Below, in pieces: positions 43,156-51,554 of a stretch of 64,000 nucleotides of DNA. The position numbers and the translations under genes were made by a program. Origin of the DNA: Terribacillus saccharophilus (GTDB lineage: Bacteria; Bacillota; Bacilli; Bacillales; Amphibacillaceae); contig FOCD01000002.1 in the NCBI GenBank assembly GCA_900110015.1, positions 682,001-746,000 on the forward strand. The letters are read 5' to 3'. The notes beneath the pieces were generated by a model. The model ran no database searches and was not told the DNA's origin. It worked only from the letters and a program-made list of their open reading frames with translations. Within the stretch, counting starts at the first letter, position 1, and each line of letters starts with the position of its first letter.

Positions 43156-44049
43156 CTATTGCTGCGCTGTATATTCCCATACATCCGCCAAAGAAGTCTC
43201 CAAAGAGCGGGTTGGCTTCCATGTGAGTGCCCTTATTTTTTCTGATTTCATCGGCAGCTTCATTTCCATTGCTTCTTCCGTTTCAGACTGAATGGTAAAG
43301 TCAAAGTTGCTCACGCGGCGGAGCAGTGACAGAATCTCTCCTAAAGAAACCCATCGTCCAGAAGTAATTTCATACGTTTCTCCAGCTGTTCCATTTAGAA
43401 GCAGCGTCTCGTAAGCTGCGACCAAATCTCTGACATCAATAAAATCTCTTGTCACTGCTGCATTACCGATCTGAAAATTTGATTTTCCGGATGCCTGTAG
43501 CTGTCTTAACTGTTTCGCAAATAATGTACAAACACCATTCGAAACTCCAGGACCGATAATATTGGAAGGCTTGGCGATCATCACATCGACTTGAAAAAGA
43601 TTATGCCACGCCAGTCCAACCGTTGTCTGCATGGTTTTTGTAAGACTATATGGATGAGTCGGAGATGCTGCACTGCTGAGTTCATCCTGCAGCACGCTCC
43701 CAGCAATCACCACACGTGAGGTAAGTCCAAGGGCCCGTACAGCTTCAACGAGATGAAGCGTCGAATCCACATTGGCCTGCCAGCTTTTGAACGGTGTTAT
43801 CCATGACTCTGGAACACTGTTCTCTCCTGCAAGGTGAAGGATATAATCTGGTTTCGTGTCCTCCAGTAATGCATGCACAGCAGCTTTATCACTTAAATCA
43901 AAAGAATGAATATGCACGGTTTTATGATCTATATCCAGCTTTGTATGTCGAGTAACCGCGTGAACAGTATAGCCTTTTCCCAGAAAATGCTGGACTGCAT
44001 GCTTACCAGTAAATCCGCTCGCTCCAGTAATCAAGATCTTTTTACTCAT
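43156..44049 (-). CDS. NAD-dependent sugar epimerase/reductase (extended SDR)
   Basis: This 297-residue protein has the Rossmann motif TGASGFTGKHAVQHF at the N-terminus, HLAGENSVPES, and the active-site segment with Ser and YSLTK (Tyr-x-x-x-Lys). The shape resembles GDP-mannose 4,6-dehydratase and GDP-6-deoxy-4-keto-sugar reductases (RMD type), so it probably makes a deoxyhexose nucleotide. It is last in the minus-strand operon GT4 - epimerase - DUF1796 - this gene. ATG 44049 follows AGGAGG and lies nine bases after the DUF1796 stop. Confidence 0.75.
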   Translation of the reverse strand: MSKKILITGASGFTGKHAVQHFLGKGYTVHAVTRHTKLDIDHKTVHIHSFDLSDKAAVHALLEDTKPDYILHLAGENSVPESWITPFKSWQANVDSTLHLVEAVRALGLTSRVVIAGSVLQDELSSAASPTHPYSLTKTMQTTVGLAWHNLFQVDVMIAKPSNIIGPGVSNGVCTLFAKQLRQLQASGKSNFQIGNAAVTRDFIDVRDLVAAYETLLLNGTAGETYEITSGRWVSLGEILSLLRRVSNFDFTIQSETEEAMEMKLPMKSEKIRALTWKPTRSLETSLADVWEYTAQQ

Positions 44050-44058
44050 ACGTTCCTC

Positions 44059-44685
44059 CTATCGGATAAGATAGACATCCTGAAACAACTGCGTCCACAG
44101 GGCATTATTTCCTTCCCAAATCTCGTTGTTTGGCAGCTCTACGCTGTAGACATTGTTAATTGGCCAATGCTTTTCGACAATGCCTGGGACAAGACCATGG
44201 TTCACAACTAAAATACGGAAGTCATTGCTGATGATAGATCGGAGGACATGCTCAAGCTCCGCAGTTTCTTCAAAAGATGCGTTCGTCCTGACAAATAAAA
44301 TACGCTGTGCTGAATGCAGACTCTCCAAAAGACGATTGGCTCTGCGGTCAAGCTTCTCTTTTACTTGCGGGTACATACGTAATTTGGTCAAACTGTTTCG
44401 CATTGTATCAAAATCGTGATTGGAATAAATGATATTTCTTTCATCTAATACAAGCAGCATTTGTTCCGTTGCCTTCCCAATAATACGGAGGTTCTCCAGC
44501 AGCATAAAATCTGCAAATCTCTTCTCAAATAGCTCTCTCACTTTGGGCAATTGGGGAGTACCCATCCAATCGAGCGGACCGGAAAACGGACGAAGACCAT
44601 TCTTTTTTAGCTGAATTGCACCCAGACATAAATCTCCAAGACTGAATACTGCATCATAGCCGCCTTTTATCTGGTCGTTTCCCAA
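44059..44685 (-). CDS. DUF1796 family protein (putative papain-like cysteine peptidase)
   Basis: The protein has 208 residues. The N-terminal YDAVFSLGDLCLGAIQLKKNGLR, FSGPLDWMG and the IYSNHDFD segment are the hallmarks of DUF1796, annotated as a putative papain-like peptidase because of the conserved Cys (CLG) and His. Enzyme activity has not been shown to my knowledge, and such genes often accompany polysaccharide or glycosyltransferase clusters, as here. The start is TTG 44685, with AAAGGAGAA eight bases upstream. It sits in the middle of the minus-strand glycan operon. Confidence 0.72.
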   Translation of the reverse strand: MGNDQIKGGYDAVFSLGDLCLGAIQLKKNGLRPFSGPLDWMGTPQLPKVRELFEKRFADFMLLENLRIIGKATEQMLLVLDERNIIYSNHDFDTMRNSLTKLRMYPQVKEKLDRRANRLLESLHSAQRILFVRTNASFEETAELEHVLRSIISNDFRILVVNHGLVPGIVEKHWPINNVYSVELPNNEIWEGNNALWTQLFQDVYLIR

Positions 44686-44774
44686 GCTTCATTCTCCTTT
44701 CGCAATTTCCCCCTTCCTACTATTAATTCATGCTCTGCTCCTATTGGCAGGGCAAAACGTACAAACAAGGAAAA

Positions 44775-45683
44775 TCACGTCAGATGCCAGGTGTTTTTGA
44801 TACCTTCGTAAATGTCAGTAGTTGGTTTCCATCCCATTCTTGCTGCAGCTTTTTCATTACATAAACAGCTATGAGAAATATCGCCCGCTCTTCCAGATGT
44901 AAATTTAACGTCCAATGAAGTATTCAGCTTTTTGAAACATGCTGCCAAATCGAGAATGCTAGTGCTGGTACCAGTACTAGCATGAAAGATTCCGCTTTGC
45001 TCCTGATTCATAGCCGCTAGATTTGCAGAAACAATATCTTTGACGTAAATGAAATCTCGGGATTGAGAGCCGTCTCCGTGGATTATGATCGGTTCTTTTT
45101 GTTTCAGTCTTTCCAGAAAGACAGCCACTACGCCACCTTCACCCTTAGGCTTCTGTCCCGGACCGTAGACATTTCCGTACCGAAGAATGGTGTAAGGCAA
45201 TTCATACAAGTCATGGAAAAGCTGAATATACCGTTCTGCTGATAATTTAGAAATACCATAAAATGATATTGGTACAGTTGCATCATCCTCGGTAATGGGC
45301 ACCTTGAGCACATTTCCATAAACCGCCGAAGTAGAGGCAAAAATGAATTTCTTTACACCGGCTGTTCTGCTTGCTTCCAGCATATTGATCGTACCGCCGA
45401 TATTTACATCTGCATCGTAGACAGGTGCAAGAATGCTCTTCGTCACATCCGCCTGGGCTGCAAGGTGAAAGACCATATCCGGCTGTTCCTCAATTACCGC
45501 CCGATACGCATCCGCACTTTTCACATCAAACTGATACAGTTTAACATCTTGCGGAACTGCTTCATTTCCAGAATCACTCGCAGAAAGATCATCCAAAACT
45601 ACAACTTCTACTTTCTCATCCAGCAAAGCATTAACTAAATGACTGCCAATGAATCCTGCCCCGCCTGTTACGATTGCTTTCAT
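44775..45683 (-). CDS. NAD-dependent UDP-sugar epimerase/dehydratase
   Basis: This extended SDR has 302 residues from ATG 45683, with TGGAGFIGSHLV at the N-terminus, HLAAQADVTKS, FASTSAVYG with the catalytic Ser, YGISK with Tyr-Lys, and RYGNVYGPGQ. The pattern is that of UDP-glucose 4-epimerase and related enzymes that act on UDP-hexoses or UDP-N-acetylhexosamines. An upstream frame to 45713 adds residues inside the previous gene and is rejected; the chosen start follows GGAGGGAG. It is the second gene of the minus-strand glycan operon. Confidence 0.82.
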   Translation of the reverse strand: MKAIVTGGAGFIGSHLVNALLDEKVEVVVLDDLSASDSGNEAVPQDVKLYQFDVKSADAYRAVIEEQPDMVFHLAAQADVTKSILAPVYDADVNIGGTINMLEASRTAGVKKFIFASTSAVYGNVLKVPITEDDATVPISFYGISKLSAERYIQLFHDLYELPYTILRYGNVYGPGQKPKGEGGVVAVFLERLKQKEPIIIHGDGSQSRDFIYVKDIVSANLAAMNQEQSGIFHASTGTSTSILDLAACFKKLNTSLDVKFTSGRAGDISHSCLCNEKAAARMGWKPTTDIYEGIKNTWHLT

Positions 45684-45696
45684 TTTCTCCCTCCTA

Positions 45697-46908
45697 TCAG
45701 CTGCCCGGAACATATCGTTTATAGATTTCCAGAAGATGATTCACTCCTGCTTCCATGGACCAATGTGACAAGCCCCATTCCTTCGCTTGTTCGCCGAGTA
45801 CTTTACGATAAGGCTCATCCTCAAGCAGTGTTTGGATAGCACTGCGTATTGCAGCAGTATCAGCTTTTGGGATGACTAAACCTGTAACGCCATGGTTTAC
45901 CATCTCCGGCAGACCTCCAGCATCACTGACGATGACCGCTTTTCCACTAAGCTGTGCTTCTATCACACTCAAAGGCTGATTATCTATCAAGCTTGGGCTC
46001 ACAACTATGTCTGCAAGCTTCAATATGCTTGGTACATCATCCCGCTTACCAAGGAAGCTTACATGTGAATGCAGGCCTGCATTCACCACCCGATTCTGCA
46101 GCTGCTGCTGGTCCCTGCCATTGCCGATAATCCAGCAAACCCAATCCTGGCGGTCCTTCAATGAAGCTAGTGCATCAACAAGATAGCCTACGCCCTTTAA
46201 TTCAATTAAGCGTCCAGTGTAGACAATTAGCTTTTTCCCAGAAGGAACCTGCATAGTTGTCGGCAATGCCTGCTGCTCGAGAAATCTCCCGATAGAAAAA
46301 CCATAGTGCAGCTTCTCGAATTGTTCATTTTGAACTCCGAACTCCTCTATCAGGATATTGCGCAGCCAGTCATTGGCAACAATCGTCACGCTAGCGCTCT
46401 GTGCTCCGAGCCTTTCAATATGATCGAAATATGCCTCTGCCAAATGAGAAGAAGATGACTTTTGGGAACTTTGCAGTATATGGCGCATCTCATGAGAAAC
46501 CAATCCATGCAAAGTTGCGACAAGCGGCACTCCTTCTGGCTTAATTCGATTCAATGCTACCGTTGAAAGAACATCTTGGGTATGAATAATGTCATATTCA
46601 TGCAGACCGAATTCAGCTGCAGCAAGTTCATATGTGTATCGCTGTGTTTCCATGTATTCAATATAATTATTTTGATATACCTCCGGATACTTGCTTCTCA
46701 GCAGGATACTGCTCACAAAAGGAACCCAACGTTCTCTCGGAATTACTTTATCTTTACCAACGAGATGAACATACGTATTCTCCCCGCCATAACCGAGAAT
46801 GTCAGCTGTATGACCTAACTCTTCTAATCGAGTCTTTAACTGCGACATATAATTCCATACACCGCCAAGATGCGGAATGGACCAATAAGTTGCCAATAGA
46901 ATCTTCAT
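45697..46908 (-). CDS. GT4-family glycosyltransferase (GT-B fold)
   Basis: This 403-residue protein has an N-terminal acceptor lobe beginning MKILLATYWSIPHLGGVWNY, a DIIHTQDVLS segment, and a C-terminal donor lobe with YTGRLIELKGVGYLV, SPSLIDNQPLSVIEAQL (the EX7E region), and SDAGGLPEMVNHGVTGL. It is a retaining transferase that uses a nucleotide-activated sugar in the cytoplasm. It is clearly paralogous to the enzyme at 52425, with shared strings in both lobes. ATG 46908 follows GGGAGG. It heads the four-gene minus-strand operon, and a CATATACTG box lies about 45 bp upstream. Confidence 0.85.
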   Translation of the reverse strand: MKILLATYWSIPHLGGVWNYMSQLKTRLEELGHTADILGYGGENTYVHLVGKDKVIPRERWVPFVSSILLRSKYPEVYQNNYIEYMETQRYTYELAAAEFGLHEYDIIHTQDVLSTVALNRIKPEGVPLVATLHGLVSHEMRHILQSSQKSSSSHLAEAYFDHIERLGAQSASVTIVANDWLRNILIEEFGVQNEQFEKLHYGFSIGRFLEQQALPTTMQVPSGKKLIVYTGRLIELKGVGYLVDALASLKDRQDWVCWIIGNGRDQQQLQNRVVNAGLHSHVSFLGKRDDVPSILKLADIVVSPSLIDNQPLSVIEAQLSGKAVIVSDAGGLPEMVNHGVTGLVIPKADTAAIRSAIQTLLEDEPYRKVLGEQAKEWGLSHWSMEAGVNHLLEIYKRYVPGS

Positions 46909-46950
46909 CGTTTACCTCCCGCGTTTAAAACGCCCACTATACAGCCCTAT

Positions 46951-46959
46951 CAGTATATG
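46951..46959 (-). promoter_or_regulatory. Sigma-K-like -10 box upstream of the GT4 operon
   Basis: On the minus strand CATATACTG matches CATANNNTA except for the last base. An AC lies 17 bp further upstream, within the range seen for sigma-K promoters. Confidence 0.4.
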
Positions 46960-46987
46960 GAGGACTCAAAAGGCATGTGCCTGGCAA

Positions 46988-47020
46988 AAGAAGCTTCCCA
47001 TTATGAACGGGAAGCTTCTA
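46988..47020 (-). terminator. Terminator of the small gene at 47021
   Basis: AGAAGCTTCCC pairs with GGGAAGCTTCT and is followed by TTTTGCC on the minus strand. Confidence 0.75.
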
Positions 47021-47338
47021 TTATTTCGGCACAGCAGCCAGAATATCCAAATCAGGAATCGTGACTCTGTGATTATTAATCCAGATAGTCTTCGTGCCAT
47101 TTTCATTAGCCGTGATCGGGAAATTATATACTTTGCTGTACGGTTCAAACGGAATTGGTGCGGCTGGAATAAGTTTAGGCGGCATCGTTAAGACCGCCTC
47201 TCTTTCATTCGCTGCTTGAACTGGCTGCTGCGCTTCTTCTATTACATTTGGCGCTAAGGGAGTAGTAGTTAGAATTTTATGCTGCAGAAAAGATCCTCCC
47301 CAGTTTGTTCCTCCGCTTCCTCGATATCGATTCACCAT
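47021..47338 (-). CDS. Small Pro-rich protein of the glycan island, unknown; possible spore-surface protein
   Basis: I do not recognise this 105-residue protein. It has no signal peptide, membrane helix or Cys. The N-terminus holds GGTNWGGSFLQHKIL, which resembles GGTIWGNQPGASFLSP near the C-terminus of the small protein at 54272. The centre is rich in Pro and Ala (PPKLIPAAPIPFEPY), and the C-terminal half (TKTIWINNHRVTIPDLDIL) looks like a short beta domain. ATG 47338 follows AGAGGTG. It is divergent from the 47488 operon; a CATATACTG box lies just upstream. A structural or glycan-acceptor role in the spore coat is my inference. Confidence 0.6.
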   Translation of the reverse strand: MVNRYRGSGGTNWGGSFLQHKILTTTPLAPNVIEEAQQPVQAANEREAVLTMPPKLIPAAPIPFEPYSKVYNFPITANENGTKTIWINNHRVTIPDLDILAAVPK

Positions 47339-47357
47339 ATCATCACCTCTTCTGAGT

Positions 47358-47366
47358 CAGTATATG
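47358..47366 (-). promoter_or_regulatory. Sigma-K-like -10 box upstream of the small gene
   Basis: On the minus strand CATATACTG has one mismatch to CATANNNTA. It is only 20 bp from the start codon, so the leader would be very short. No AC element was found at the right distance. Confidence 0.3.
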
Positions 47367-47434
47367 AATCCGCCCTCTTCTTGCTATTCTTTCGCGAAAC
47401 TAGTGCATCAATCCAATCTCTTCTTTAAATCATC

Positions 47435-47443
47435 CATATACTA
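47435..47443 (+). promoter_or_regulatory. Sigma-K-like -10 box upstream of the nucleotide-sugar operon
   Basis: CATATACTA matches CATANNNTA exactly and lies 44 bp before the GTG start at 47488. The -35 AC element is not clear (AATC at 47415-47418). Confidence 0.45.
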
Positions 47444-47487
47444 ATCAACGAAAATACATTTGAAAATCGGCTTTAAGGAGGTTACTT

Positions 47488-48579
47488 GTGAAGGTTTTAA
47501 CTGTTTTAGGAACACGGCCAGAAATAATTCGACTTTCTCTTATTATTAAAAAACTTGATCTGCTCGCAGATAAGCACATTGTCGTACACACAGGTCAGAA
47601 CTATACCTCCTCATTGAGTGATGTATTCTTCACTGAAATGCGGATCCGAAAACCTGATTATATCCTATCGCAAAGCCAGCAGACACTAGGGGAACAGCTC
47701 GCAACAATGTATAAAGAAATCGAAGCGATCCTGCTTGATGAGAAACCTGACAAAGTACTTGTTCTCGGAGACACCAATAGTGCGCTAAGCGCTTTACTTG
47801 CAGAGCGGATGCACATACCAGTAGTTCATATGGAAGCTGGTAATCGCTGTTTTGACTTAGAGGTTCCGGAAGAGAAAAACCGGCGGGTCATCGATGCTAT
47901 CTCCAGCCTTAATCTGCCCTATACGCCCGGAAGCAGGGAAAATTTGCTACGGGAAGGTCTGCCGGCAAAACGAGTTATCGTATCTGGAAATCCAATTTTT
48001 GAAGTTTTGAAACACTATGAGTCTGACATTCGCAAGAGCCGGATATTGAAAGAGCTTAAGCTTAAAAACAGGGAATATCTGCTGACGACTATCCACCGGG
48101 CAGAAAATGTCGATCATCCCGATCGTCTCCGAGAAATTCTGCTTGGTTTAAGTGAAACAGCCGAGAATCTTCAAAAGCGGATGATCTGCAGTATTCACCC
48201 ACGGACAAAGTCCAAAATCACAAAAACAGACGAATTGACTCTTAGTCCTCTCGTCGAGTTTCACGAACCTTTCGGATTTTTCGATTTTGTCACATTAGAA
48301 AAGTACGCTTTTCTTGCTTTGACAGATAGTGGCACCGTACAAGAAGAATGCTGCCTTTTCCGTGTTCCGACTGTCACTGTGCGAAAGACGACAGAACGTC
48401 CTGAGACGGTAGCTTGCGGCAGCAATATGGTATCTGGCATTGATGCGGCAGCTATCGAGCGATCCGCCATGATCATGTCTGCAAGTTCAAAAGAATGGGA
48501 GTTTCCTGCAGGATATGCAGATTCCCACGTTTCGGATAAAGTGATTAAAATTCTTTTAGGAGGTTTGGAGATTGTATAA
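47488..48579 (+). CDS. UDP-N-acetylglucosamine 2-epimerase family protein (WecB/FnlC-like)
   Basis: This 363-residue GT-B-like protein has TVLGTRPEIIRLSLIIKKLD, VVHTGQNY, VLGDTNSALSALLA, HMEAGNRCFDLEVPEEKNRR split across the active site, and TDSGTVQEECC near the C-terminus. WecB enzymes convert UDP-GlcNAc to UDP-ManNAc; FnlC/CapG-type relatives perform the last 2-epimerisation in UDP-L-FucNAc synthesis. The next two genes are a 4,6-dehydratase-like and an RmlD-like reductase, which favours the second role. GTG 47488 follows AAGGAGG by six bases. It overlaps the next gene by eight bases. Confidence 0.82.
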   Translation: MKVLTVLGTRPEIIRLSLIIKKLDLLADKHIVVHTGQNYTSSLSDVFFTEMRIRKPDYILSQSQQTLGEQLATMYKEIEAILLDEKPDKVLVLGDTNSALSALLAERMHIPVVHMEAGNRCFDLEVPEEKNRRVIDAISSLNLPYTPGSRENLLREGLPAKRVIVSGNPIFEVLKHYESDIRKSRILKELKLKNREYLLTTIHRAENVDHPDRLREILLGLSETAENLQKRMICSIHPRTKSKITKTDELTLSPLVEFHEPFGFFDFVTLEKYAFLALTDSGTVQEECCLFRVPTVTVRKTTERPETVACGSNMVSGIDAAAIERSAMIMSASSKEWEFPAGYADSHVSDKVIKILLGGLEIV

Positions 48580-49558
48580 GGATAAAACAATTTTCATTAC
48601 AGGAGGCACGGGCTCTTGGGGATATGAGCTTGTAAAGCAGCTTTTGCTGCATGACCCGAAAGAAATACGGATTTTCTCCCGTAATGAATCCCATCAATTC
48701 ACAATGAAGCAGGAATTCAATAATAATCCAAAACTTCACTTCAAAATAGGTGATATCCGGGACCGTGAGGCTTTAATTGAGGCTACAGACGGGGCAGATT
48801 ATGTATTCCATCTGGCTGCACTAAAACATGTGCCAGTTTGCGAAGATCAGCCTCTAGAAGCTCTAAAGACAAATGTTATCGGAACTCAGAACGTCATCGA
48901 GGCTGCTATTATTCATAAAGTTGATAAAGTCATCTATATTTCCACAGATAAAGCATCCGACCCAGCCAACTTTTACGGGTTGTCCAAAGCAATGGGAGAA
49001 CGGCTTATCACACACGCCAATACCCTTCACGCCAACACAACATTTGTCTGCATCCGCGGAGGGAATGTTCTCGGTACAAACGGAAGTGTTATCCATGTTT
49101 TTAAAAAGGCTATCAAGCAAAAAGGTAAGATTGGTATAACAGATCCTGATATGACCCGCTTTTTCCTTACTGTGGAAGATGCTATAAAGCTCGTTTTCAA
49201 AGCTACTTCTGAAGCAGTCGGCGGAGAAATATTCATTATGAAGATGCCGGCAATAAAAATCACTGATTTAGCAAAAGTCCTGATGGAATCCTCTGGCATT
49301 ACCGATGTCGAATTTGATATTTTAGGCATCCGGCCGGGTGAAAAAATTCACGAGCTGCTTTTGACGGTAAATGAAAGTCATTCTGCCATTCTGTATGATG
49401 AGCGCTACTTCGTCATACTTCCGGATATCAAATCTGATGCGATATTAAAACAGTATAAAGATTATAAAAAGGTAGAGATCACCAACTATAACTCCAGCCA
49501 GAACCTGCTTTCTACGGAGGAAATCAAGACCATGCTATCCAAAGGTGGTTTTATCTAA
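48572..49558 (+). CDS. Polysaccharide-type UDP-GlcNAc 4,6-dehydratase/epimerase (CapE/FnlA/PseB-like SDR)
   Basis: This 328-residue extended SDR has TGGTGSWGYELVKQLL for NAD(P) binding, IGDIRDREAL, HLAALKHVPVCE, ISTDKASDP and YGLSK. The HVPVCEDQP and STDKA elements define the CapD/PseB group of inverting UDP-GlcNAc dehydratases. The YxxxK tyrosine is present; in the FucNAc-type enzymes I recall, this place is often Met. It is the first committed enzyme of a deoxy-amino-sugar pathway. TTG 48572 follows AGGAGG by eight bases and overlaps the previous gene, so the operon is tightly coupled. Confidence 0.8.
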   Translation: MYKDKTIFITGGTGSWGYELVKQLLLHDPKEIRIFSRNESHQFTMKQEFNNNPKLHFKIGDIRDREALIEATDGADYVFHLAALKHVPVCEDQPLEALKTNVIGTQNVIEAAIIHKVDKVIYISTDKASDPANFYGLSKAMGERLITHANTLHANTTFVCIRGGNVLGTNGSVIHVFKKAIKQKGKIGITDPDMTRFFLTVEDAIKLVFKATSEAVGGEIFIMKMPAIKITDLAKVLMESSGITDVEFDILGIRPGEKIHELLLTVNESHSAILYDERYFVILPDIKSDAILKQYKDYKKVEITNYNSSQNLLSTEEIKTMLSKGGFI

Positions 49559-50394
49559 TGACAAAGATACTTATCCTCGGCGGCAAAGGCATGGCAGGAC
49601 ATGTGATGTATGAGTACCTGCGCAGACAGCAGGAGTATGATGTCCGCTTCACATCCCGCGACAAGACGGATAAGAGCAGTATTTATCTTGATGTAACGGA
49701 TACACCTGCCCTAGAAAATCTATTAGCTTCTGAGAATCCTGACATCGTAATCAATTGTACTGGCATCTTAAATGCAGCAGCTGAACAGAATCCTCTGCTC
49801 GCTTTCCGCGTCAACAGTTTGCTGCCTCACCAGTTGGCCGCTTTCATGGAACGGCAGCAGGGACGACTAATTCAAATTAGTACGGATTGTGTATTTTCAG
49901 GTGAAAAAGGACGCTACACAGAATCTGATTTTCGTGATGGAACCTCTGTATACGCCCAATCAAAGCAGCTCGGCGAAATTACGACCGCACCTCACCTTAC
50001 CATCCGCACATCCATTATCGGACCAGAATTGAAAGACGATGGCATCGGTCTTTTTCATTGGTTTATGAATCAAAGCGGTGAGATAAAAGGATTTAAACGT
50101 GTCTTCTGGAATGGAGTAACAACGCTTGAATTGGCAAAAGCAACTCACTTCTTTATCCAGCAAAAGACGAGCGGTCTTTATCACTTATGTCCATCAGATA
50201 CGATAAGCAAGCTTAATTTACTTCAGCTATTTAAAAGTGTATACGAAAAAGACGACGTCCAGATTAACCCAGACGCCGGTCCTGTATTGGATCGGACAAT
50301 TGTGAACACAAGAATATCTCCAGCATACGCTGTACCATCGTTTCACGAGATGCTCGAAGAACAAAAAAAGTTTTACCCTTTGCTATTATCCTGA
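49558..50394 (+). CDS. RmlD/FnlB-like nucleotide-sugar reductase (SDR)
   Basis: This 278-residue protein has GGKGMAGHVMYEYL at the N-terminus, NCTGILNAAAEQNPLLAFRVNSLLP, IQISTDCVFSGEKGRYTE with the catalytic Ser/Thr region, and YAQSKQLGE with Tyr-Lys. It belongs to the dTDP-4-dehydrorhamnose-reductase family. In this operon it would reduce the 4-keto intermediate made by the preceding enzyme. ATG 49558 overlaps the preceding TAA by one base (TAATG). Its 3' end overlaps the convergent GT4 gene by 22 bases, with no terminator between. Confidence 0.8.
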   Translation: MTKILILGGKGMAGHVMYEYLRRQQEYDVRFTSRDKTDKSSIYLDVTDTPALENLLASENPDIVINCTGILNAAAEQNPLLAFRVNSLLPHQLAAFMERQQGRLIQISTDCVFSGEKGRYTESDFRDGTSVYAQSKQLGEITTAPHLTIRTSIIGPELKDDGIGLFHWFMNQSGEIKGFKRVFWNGVTTLELAKATHFFIQQKTSGLYHLCPSDTISKLNLLQLFKSVYEKDDVQINPDAGPVLDRTIVNTRISPAYAVPSFHEMLEEQKKFYPLLLS

Positions 50395-51461
50395 ACACCA
50401 AGTGCAAGCAGCATCTGCTTGAAAGATGCCGCATACGCTGAAAAATGGAAACGCTCCTTTACATGACGAATAGCGTTTTCCCGAATATGAGTGCGCAGCT
50501 CGGTGTTTTCCATCATTTCCTTTGCTTCCTGAAGTGCGGAATCCATGTCACCGATTTGATAGTACTTGCCAGTTTCATTATGAATCACAGCTCTTCGGAC
50601 ACCATCTGAATCTGTTGTTACGACTGGACAACCGCAACTGATTGCTTCCAACACAGCATATCCAGCGCCTTCGACTTTGGAGGTCGCCAAGAGAAACCCG
50701 CCAGAATCAGCGATCAAGGAAAAATAATATGGCATATCCTGATGCGGGACATCTGGCATGATGGAAACATGGTCCCGCAGCTGCAAGCTGTCCAGCATTT
50801 GTTCAAAAGCTATATTTTCTGTCGGTTCCGCTAAAGAAGGATCATGAAACATATAAAGCTGTAAATCCGGACGCAGTTCTGTTAACAGCTTATGCCCGAT
50901 TTCCAGGAATTCACGCCAATTCTTATTGTCTTCAATTCTGCCAATCCATGCAATGATCGGCTTTTTGGCTGCAGTTCCCGGTAAGTAGGTAAACGCACCG
51001 GCATCAAAGCAGTTATCAAATGCAAATGTCGGTGTATTCGGATAAAACTCCTGATAAATAGCTGATATATGATCTGTCATTGGGTGCAGCAAGGCATTCG
51101 CATAGTTATTTACAATCGGTACAGCCATTTTCAATTGGGAATATGCTAACTCCTTCGGTCCAAACCCTTGCACTTCCAAAATCAGTTTTCCCTTAAAGCC
51201 GAGTCTGCGGAAACGCGGAAAGCTGAGAAAATCGGAGGTTACGATTGCTGCATCAAATTCATTTGTATCAAATATTTGCTTGAGCTCAAAGTCCTCATTC
51301 GTAATATATAATGGCGCTCCATGGTCATTCACTAAGTCTCGGCGTTTCCCATAATACAGGAAATGAGAAGAGATACCCGCAAGCTCCAAGGCTGCCCGCC
51401 GCTGTCTATTGAGTGTTTCGACACCGCCGCTCGGTACGTAAAACACAAATAACACCTTCAT
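50373..51461 (-). CDS. GT4-family glycosyltransferase
   Basis: This 362-residue protein has the N-terminal MKVLFVFYVPSGGVETLNRQR, a donor lobe with IAWIGRIEDNKNWREFL, and the nucleotide-sugar EX7E region KVEGAGYAVLEAISCGCPVV. It is a soluble GT-B transferase. It differs from the two paralogous GT4 enzymes of the island and probably adds another sugar. ATG 51461 follows AAGGAGG. It is alone on the minus strand between two plus-strand operons, and its 3' end overlaps the reductase gene by 22 bases. Confidence 0.8.
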   Translation of the reverse strand: MKVLFVFYVPSGGVETLNRQRRAALELAGISSHFLYYGKRRDLVNDHGAPLYITNEDFELKQIFDTNEFDAAIVTSDFLSFPRFRRLGFKGKLILEVQGFGPKELAYSQLKMAVPIVNNYANALLHPMTDHISAIYQEFYPNTPTFAFDNCFDAGAFTYLPGTAAKKPIIAWIGRIEDNKNWREFLEIGHKLLTELRPDLQLYMFHDPSLAEPTENIAFEQMLDSLQLRDHVSIMPDVPHQDMPYYFSLIADSGGFLLATSKVEGAGYAVLEAISCGCPVVTTDSDGVRRAVIHNETGKYYQIGDMDSALQEAKEMMENTELRTHIRENAIRHVKERFHFSAYAASFKQMLLALGVQDNSKG

Positions 51462-51554
51462 GTCCTGCCTCCTTCATTAGGCGTGCCCAAAGTTCATCCT
51501 TACCATGCTTATGCTGGAGCAGCGATATTATGACGATTAGAGGAGGAAGCATAC

